In this document: piece by piece, positions 6,753 to 11,168 of the stretch
Layout: every line of letters starts with the position of its first letter
Numbering within the stretch: position 1 is the stretch's first letter
NCBI GenBank assembly: GCA_964644705.1
Contig: CAZXYF010000101.1
Span: forward strand, 1 to 11,168
DNA length: 11,168 nucleotides
Direction: 5' to 3'
DNA from: CAZXYF01 sp964644705
GTDB taxonomy: Bacteria; Planctomycetota; Brocadiia; SM23-32
Program-made: the position numbers and the translations under genes
Notes under the pieces: model-generated
What the model was told of the DNA's origin: nothing
Databases searched by the model: none
What the model saw: the letters and a program-made list of their open reading frames with translations, nothing else

Positions 6753-8121
6753 ACTCTCCTCCTACCGCATCAAAAAGCGCTTTTCCTTTGTCAAGAGTTT
6801 CCCGATATTCGGCTTCCGGATCGGAATCCGCCACGATTCCGCCTCCAACCTGCATGTAGATGCGTCCGCCCGTTTGAACGATCGTCCGGATGACGATGTT
6901 CAGATCCATCCGTCCGTGATATGAGATGTAACCGACACTCCCCGTATAGACGTTGCGCGCATGCGGTTCGATTTCCTCTATAATTTCCATCGCGCGGATC
7001 TTCGGCGCGCCGGTAATGGAACCGCCGGGAAACGTGGCGCGTAACAGATCAAATTCGTCGTGCTGTTGGCGATACAGCTCGCCCTCCACGGTGGAAACGA
7101 GATGATACACGGTGGGATAGGTCTCCAGAACGGCATGTTCGGCCACTTCCACGCTCCCGTAGCGACACACCCGTCCGAGATCGTTTCGTTCCAGATCCAC
7201 AATCATGGCCAGTTCCGCATGGTCTTTCTCCGAACCGAGTAACTCCTCGCGCTGTCTGCGGTTGTATTCCTCCCGGCCGGAGACCCGTGGACGCGTTCCT
7301 TTGATCGGCCGGGTCCACACGTGGTCATCATCCAGCAGTAGAAAACGTTCCGGTGAGGAGCTGATCACTTCAAATTCGGGGTATTCCAGATAGGCAGCAA
7401 ACGGGGCCGGATTGATTTCACGAAGCCGTCGGTAAATGTGAAGGGCATCGTCCGGAGCCCGGCCTTCAAACCGCTGGGCCAGATTGGCCTGGAAGATGTC
7501 GCCAGCGGCTATGTAGTCTTTCACCTGATTGACCGCCTCCCTGTATTCATCGGGTGTGAAATTAGACACCAGTCTCGTGGGGCCAACTGGCGGGTGCGAA
7601 TCAGCGGTATCCAACGAAAAATTGGCCGAAGGCGGCTCCGAACTCCGGGGACCTACGTAAAAAGTGACATCGCGTCCATGATCGAAGATCAATCCATGAT
7701 CATACAGGCCCAGAATGAACCCGGGTACCGGAAGGTCATACTCGCATTGTCGGGGCAACGATTCAATATGGTGCCGCAAATCATAGGAAAAATACCCAAT
7801 TGCTCCCCCGGCAAACGGCAAATCGTAATCATCCGGCATTTCGATACGATGACGCGAAAACTCCTCCGACATGACGCGAAATGGATCGTCCTGCACCAAT
7901 CGGCTTTCGCCACTCCGACAATTGACAATTTCCACTCCGCTGGCCCGACATGCCATCACCTTCCGCGGAGATGTACACAGGATCGAATACTGTCCCAGAG
8001 AGCCATCATGCTGTGAACTCTCCAGCAGCGCAGGGTACGGGCGATCCCGCATACGTTGCAGCCACTGAAAAGGGCGGCAGCCCCGCTCAATCTGGTCGAC
8101 ACGAACTGGCGACAGCATCAT
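6745..8121 (-). CDS. pabB: Aminodeoxychorismate synthase component I (PabB)
   Basis: A 458-residue chorismate-utilising enzyme. Landmarks are FAGGAIGYFSYDLRHHIE (about 103-120, the TrpE/PabB N-domain), ISSSPERFLL, PIKGTRPR, DLERNDLGRV, GGSITGAPKIRAMEIIEEIEP and YTGSVGYISYHGRMD. The lysine of PIKGT is residue 274 from the chosen start. A lysine here is the mark of aminodeoxychorismate synthase, whereas anthranilate synthase has PIAGT. It aminates chorismate using ammonia from a glutaminase partner (PabA), which is not in this window. The frame stays open upstream to 8685, but that stretch runs through a dispersed repeat and is unlike the family. The ATG pair at 8121/8118 gives the usual length, with a modest GGGAA leader. 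It is followed by pabC in an overlapping pair. Confidence 0.92.
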   Translation of the reverse strand: MMLSPVRVDQIERGCRPFQWLQRMRDRPYPALLESSQHDGSLGQYSILCTSPRKVMACRASGVEIVNCRSGESRLVQDDPFRVMSEEFSRHRIEMPDDYDLPFAGGAIGYFSYDLRHHIESLPRQCEYDLPVPGFILGLYDHGLIFDHGRDVTFYVGPRSSEPPSANFSLDTADSHPPVGPTRLVSNFTPDEYREAVNQVKDYIAAGDIFQANLAQRFEGRAPDDALHIYRRLREINPAPFAAYLEYPEFEVISSSPERFLLLDDDHVWTRPIKGTRPRVSGREEYNRRQREELLGSEKDHAELAMIVDLERNDLGRVCRYGSVEVAEHAVLETYPTVYHLVSTVEGELYRQQHDEFDLLRATFPGGSITGAPKIRAMEIIEEIEPHARNVYTGSVGYISYHGRMDLNIVIRTIVQTGGRIYMQVGGGIVADSDPEAEYRETLDKGKALFDAVGGEYE

Positions 8122-8158
8122 TGAGTTTCCCGGAATGAAACGGATGGAAGCAAAATAC

Positions 8159-8187
8159 ACTCTAACATGGGTCTGTCGATCAGGCAA
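8159..8187 (-). promoter_or_regulatory. Candidate extended -10 promoter for pabB
   Basis: On the minus strand, TTGCCT is followed after 17 bp by TAGAGT, each matching four of six consensus positions, with a TG one base before the -10 (extended -10 form). Transcription would start near 8152 and give a leader of about 30 nt before the pabB ATG pair. This supports starting pabB at 8121 rather than within the upstream open frame. Confidence 0.45.
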
Positions 8188-8241
8188 TAGTTTGTGCATA
8201 TAATCCGTATTTGCCACAGGAGACATATGGCATACACACCA

Positions 8242-8365
8242 GGCCTGTCCAAAATAGCGTTTCGAGATGCGTGCGTCTTTGTCTTTATCATCGTCTTTAC
8301 CATGATCTGCCGTTGTTTCTGGCTGTCTTAGCATCGATAGAAAGGCAGACAAAGGTAAAGATGTT
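8242..8365. repeat. Dispersed hairpin element, copy 1
   Basis: A direct repeat of the element at 11032. The first 114 bp align without gaps, with about ten mismatches by eye. It holds two left 12-bp units (8281-8292 and 8293-8304), TCTGCC (8306-8311), a loop containing GCATCGATAG, GGCAGA (8344-8349) and a single right unit, AAAGGTAAAGAT (8351-8362). The TCTGCC/GGCAGA and unit arms pair into one long hairpin. Relative to copy 2 it lacks exactly one 12-bp right-arm unit. Confidence 0.85.
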
Positions 8366-8646
8366 GGATACACCTCCCTAAACGTAATTGGGGGTGGTGT
8401 GCGAGATGAACCGTATTCCCGGCTCAAAGTCACCCGAGACCCCGTTTGAAAACTCATTTTTGAGTGTTTTGGACAGCACTGGGTACACACACATCTTCTC
8501 TCCCCCGGATAAATCTCACCGACATGCCGGTGTAACTCCCGTGAGCCGTTGCTTGTACGCGCTGATATATGGTAGGTTTGTAATAACAATCTGTGAATTG
8601 CTGGGCTTCTGTGTTTTCGAGAATTCTCCCACACACAACTCCTCTC

Positions 8647-10164
8647 ATGAATCACACGACCCTGCTGGTCATTTCTGACACCCACACCATTGACCGAGCG
8701 CAGACACCATTTCCGGATACCACACGCCGTTGCGAGCTGGGAAATGAACTCGTGGAACGCGCCATACGCGACGCCGAGCTGACCGGTGGATTTGACGCCA
8801 TTGCCCTGATGGGTGACCTGATCGAAGACGGTACAGCCGTCGGGGCGGAACAGGATCTGGCGTCACTGGAGGCGCGAGTTTCTGACCTGGTGGATCACAT
8901 CCCGCTGATGGTGGTGCCCGGCAACCATGATCCGGATCAACAATTCTGCTTGCGACTTTTCAATGATCACCAGGGGTTGCACCGGCTGAACGGGTATCGT
9001 TTTTACACCTTCGTCGATACCTGGGATGAAAACAATGTGGGACATCGCCCGACCTCCCAGCTGGAGGAGTTCCAGAATCTGGCGAGTCAGGACCGGGATG
9101 CCCCCCTCATCGTGCTGCAGCACAACCCTCTCTATCCCCCCATTTATGACGAGTATCCCTTCGTTCTGGCCGATCACGAACACATCATGAACGTTTACGA
9201 AAAGGCCAACGTCCGACTCTCGCTCAGTGCACATTATCATCCAGGCCAGGAAATGGCCTCCCGCAACAACGTTTTTTACTGGACCTCCCCGACCCTCAGC
9301 AAGCCGCCTTTCCAATACACTCTCATTCACTTTCGCGGCCAGGACGTGGAAATTGAACCCAGGAAGCTGCAACTGCCGGAAAACATTCCTCTGATGGATG
9401 TTCATGCCCATACCCATTACGCATACTGCGCGGACAACGTGTCGGCCAAAAAAGTCATTCAACGGGCTGACACCTTCCACGTCGGGACACAATGCCTGAC
9501 CGAACACGCCGACCAGCTGTATATGACCCGCGAACAACACGCTTCGGGGCTGCCCTTTCGCAGTGGTGGTTACTGGGATTCCAACGGGGAGGGAAACGCG
9601 GATCGGATGAACCGATACCAACAGGAGGTCAAGCGCCTCCGACAGGATTCAGTGCGCCTGGGTGTTGAAATTGAACTCGACAGAAACGGGGCCCCCGCGA
9701 TCCACCCCGGTCATCTCGGTGACTGGGACATCAAACTGGGGTCCGTACACTGGTTGCCCCACGACATCGACAGCCTTTCTCCAGATGAAATTCAACACTC
9801 TTTCCTGCAGAACACACGAGCACTCCTGGAAGCCGGCATCGATGTTCTGGCACACCCGTTCCGGTTTTTCCGGGGGGTTGAATTGCCACCGCCGACGGCC
9901 ATATACGGACAGGTTGCCGATCTTCTGGTGGAGCATGGAGCGGCAGCGGAACTGAATTTTCACTACAATGATCCCGATCCAGCGTTTTTCAGTATCTGCC
10001 TGGAGCGAAACATCCCGATTGCCACCGGCACCGATGCCCATAAATTATGCGAGGTAGGAGCATTGAGACCGCATATATATTTCATACAGAACCTGACTGA
10101 GCCACGGGCTTTACAGAACGTCCTGTTCACTGAACTCGGAGACGATCATGCTGAGATTAAATAG
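8647..10164 (+). CDS. Calcineurin-like metallophosphoesterase fused to a PHP phosphoesterase domain
   Basis: A 505-residue two-domain protein. Residues 1-235 form a calcineurin-like phosphoesterase with all metal motifs: D11 and H13 in SDTH, D57 in MGDL, GNHD (92-95), H159 in LQHNP, and HYH (196-198) in place of the usual GHxH. Residues 245-500 form a PHP domain: HAH (253-255), EHAD (286-289), E341 in GVEIEL, H368 in GSVHW, H403 in LAHPFRF, and D463/H465 in GTDAH. Both active sites look complete, so two different phosphoester hydrolyses, or two steps on one substrate, are plausible. PHP domains also occur in histidinol phosphatases and DNA polymerase proofreading. There is no signal peptide, so it is cytoplasmic. 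The start at 8647 is chosen because the first beta strand follows directly. The GTG at 8593 adds 18 unrelated residues, and neither has a Shine-Dalgarno site. It overlaps the DUF3108 gene by 17 bp. Confidence 0.85.
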   Translation: MNHTTLLVISDTHTIDRAQTPFPDTTRRCELGNELVERAIRDAELTGGFDAIALMGDLIEDGTAVGAEQDLASLEARVSDLVDHIPLMVVPGNHDPDQQFCLRLFNDHQGLHRLNGYRFYTFVDTWDENNVGHRPTSQLEEFQNLASQDRDAPLIVLQHNPLYPPIYDEYPFVLADHEHIMNVYEKANVRLSLSAHYHPGQEMASRNNVFYWTSPTLSKPPFQYTLIHFRGQDVEIEPRKLQLPENIPLMDVHAHTHYAYCADNVSAKKVIQRADTFHVGTQCLTEHADQLYMTREQHASGLPFRSGGYWDSNGEGNADRMNRYQQEVKRLRQDSVRLGVEIELDRNGAPAIHPGHLGDWDIKLGSVHWLPHDIDSLSPDEIQHSFLQNTRALLEAGIDVLAHPFRFFRGVELPPPTAIYGQVADLLVEHGAAAELNFHYNDPDPAFFSICLERNIPIATGTDAHKLCEVGALRPHIYFIQNLTEPRALQNVLFTELGDDHAEIK

Positions 10165-11020
10165 CCCTCAACGTAACCACTCCGCATTTGCCGCTATGGT
10201 GTACGCGGGCATCTCCGCTTCACTCATCCTTCTTCTCGGCGGATGGTTTCTGGGGTTTACACGTCAGACCGCCGACATAAAGCCTGTCGGCAACGATTGG
10301 TCACATCTCTCCGCTCCCCCTCCCATCCAGTGGCCCGCTGAAGGCCTCAATTACCGGGTTAGATGGAATGGGGTGCGAGCGGGCACGCTGGAGGTAAAAC
10401 TGAGGACCGAAGAAAGCGCCTCCAACAAATGGACGGTCATAAGCTACGCAGCGCACACGAATACCCGACTGAAATGGGCCTGGTCCTGGAGGTCGGAAGG
10501 TACTACCTGGTTGGAACCCAAAACTTTACTCCCTCTGGTTGAGCACCGACACACCGTGGAAAATGGCGATTCGGAAAGGTGCTGGACAACCTTCAGACGG
10601 ACTCATCGACGCGTGAGCCACTTTTCCATGGACAACGGCGGCGAGCCCCCCGAATGGGCTCGAATCCATTTTGTGCATGGTCTGAACCTGCCGGCCTTAT
10701 TCGCACGAATCTGTGCTGTGCGTTTCCAACGCGGCGAGGAATACACCTTCGATGTGATAGAGGATGCCACCGCATACGCTGTGTGTATCACCCCGAAACA
10801 CCGGCAGACGTTGTCCGTCGGAAATAAGACGCTTGCGGCGCAAGAATTGAAACTCGTCATCCACGAACTGCGGGCGGAAAAGGTACCAGACGAAGGGGAA
10901 CGCTCGGACCCCACCGTCATCCGTATCTGGGTGGACGATCAGGTAAAGGCCCCGGTGCAACTCCGCTATACAGGCGCCATAGGCAAAGTCACGGTTGAAC
11001 GGATATTCGATTCACCATGA
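10148..11020 (+). CDS. Membrane-anchored DUF3108 protein
   Basis: A 290-residue protein with a single N-terminal hydrophobic segment (about 14-36, FAAMVYAGISASLILLLGGWFLGF) that could be a signal anchor or an uncleaved signal, followed by an extracytoplasmic domain. The LNYRVRWNGVRAGTLEVKL strand pair (67-85), the LKWAWSWRSEGTTWLEP region and the closing VQLRYTGAIGKVTVERI (about 271-287) match the DUF3108 pattern, a beta-rich family of unknown function found in cell envelopes. Its ATG lies inside the end of the phosphoesterase gene (17-bp overlap, different frame), with GGAG six bases before it, so translation is probably coupled. No catalytic motif is visible. The coupling suggests a shared pathway, perhaps envelope or phosphorylated-lipid related, but this is inference. 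Confidence 0.75.
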   Translation: MLRLNSPQRNHSAFAAMVYAGISASLILLLGGWFLGFTRQTADIKPVGNDWSHLSAPPPIQWPAEGLNYRVRWNGVRAGTLEVKLRTEESASNKWTVISYAAHTNTRLKWAWSWRSEGTTWLEPKTLLPLVEHRHTVENGDSERCWTTFRRTHRRVSHFSMDNGGEPPEWARIHFVHGLNLPALFARICAVRFQRGEEYTFDVIEDATAYAVCITPKHRQTLSVGNKTLAAQELKLVIHELRAEKVPDEGERSDPTVIRIWVDDQVKAPVQLRYTGAIGKVTVERIFDSP

Positions 11021-11031
11021 TGATCGAGGGC

Positions 11032-11168
11032 GGCCTGTCCAAAATAGCGTTTCGAGAAGCATGATTCTTTGTCTTTATCATCGTCTTTACCATAATCTGC
11101 CGTTGTGTTTGGTGGTCTGAGCATCGATAGAAAGGCAGACAAAGGCAAAGACGAAGGTAAAGATGTTA
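11032..11168. repeat. Dispersed hairpin element, copy 2 (reaches the window edge)
   Basis: It starts 12 bp after the DUF3108 stop, in the same orientation as copy 1. The left arm is two 12-bp units: GTCTTTATCATC (11071-11082) and GTCTTTACCATA (11083-11094). The right arm is two units: AAAGGCAAAGAC (11141-11152) and GAAGGTAAAGAT (11153-11164). Inner arms TCTGCC (11096-11101) and GGCAGA (11134-11139) flank the loop. Reading back from the loop, most positions of the arms pair, giving a stem of about 25 pairs with a few mismatches and wobbles. The right boundary is beyond the window. Confidence 0.85.

Larger units (their letters stand above)
8122..8646. other. 525-bp divergent intergenic region, pabB / phosphoesterase fusion
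   Basis: It contains the candidate pabB promoter and one copy of the dispersed hairpin element. The right half (8366-8646) has no convincing gene. A low-GC inverted repeat (ACTCA-TTTT-TGAGT, 8452-8465) and a short CACCG/CGGTG stem near 8517-8532 are present. I see no clear promoter for the rightward gene; its leader just before 8647 is pyrimidine-rich. Confidence 0.5.

Noticed and set aside
7438..8016. 192-residue plus-strand open frame inside pabB
   Set aside because: Antisense shadow; no ribosome binding site or known motifs.
8863..9621. 252-residue minus-strand open frame inside the phosphoesterase gene
   Set aside because: It is wholly antisense to a well-supported two-domain enzyme. 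Its length reflects the coding bias of the opposite strand.
10966..11148. Minus-strand 60-residue open frame with a DDDKDKE stretch at the right edge
   Set aside because: It is a translation of the dispersed hairpin element. The similar peptide read from copy 1 reflects nucleotide repetition, not a conserved protein.
8242..11168. Composite transposon formed by the two direct repeats
   Set aside because: No transposase or recombinase lies between the copies, and no terminal inverted repeats or target duplications are visible. The element looks like a dispersed hairpin repeat instead.

Overview
The window is bacterial chromosomal DNA: tightly packed genes, clear Shine-Dalgarno sites, a Tat signal, a lipoprotein-type signal and short gene overlaps. 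Base composition looks moderately GC-rich by eye. I cannot name the species. A free-standing bacterial histone, large conserved-hypothetical enzymes and dispersed hairpin repeats would fit a poorly sampled environmental lineage, such as the Verrucomicrobiota/Kiritimatiellota/Planctomycetota group or a Bdellovibrio-like group. This is a low-confidence inference.

Layout. Positions 1-291 hold no gene I can support. Three minus-strand genes follow, read from right to left: a Tat-exported DUF362 protein (2755-3753), an M20D metallo-amidohydrolase (1440-2636) and a YbdK-type GCS2 carboxylate-amine ligase (292-1419). The last two are only 20 bp apart, joined by a GGTTGTTGGTT-type simple repeat that supplies both the C-terminus of one protein and the leader of the other. 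Divergent from DUF362 is a 60-residue bacterial histone (4005-4187, plus). It has a good sigma70-type promoter, a Shine-Dalgarno site held in the loop of a perfect 6-bp hairpin, and a strong intrinsic terminator. Converging on it is a BamB-like beta-propeller with a lipoprotein-like signal (4371-5576, minus).

Next is a two-gene p-aminobenzoate/folate operon on the minus strand: pabB (6745-8121) overlapping a class IV PLP enzyme, probably aminodeoxychorismate lyase (5865-6752), by 8 bp. Three small hairpins in tandem lie at its 3' end. The 525-bp gap upstream of pabB carries one copy of a dispersed hairpin element. The other copy starts 12 bp after the last gene, at 11032, and runs to or past the window edge. 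Between the copies, on the plus strand, lies a two-gene unit: a calcineurin-like phosphoesterase fused to a PHP phosphoesterase (8647-10164), overlapping by 17 bp a membrane-anchored DUF3108 protein (10148-11020).

Points most worth pursuing: the histone and its hairpin-enclosed ribosome binding site; the two-phosphoesterase fusion coupled to DUF3108; the ligase/amidohydrolase pair with a repeat at the junction; and the dispersed element, whose two arms are built from 12-bp units and whose copies differ by exactly one unit.
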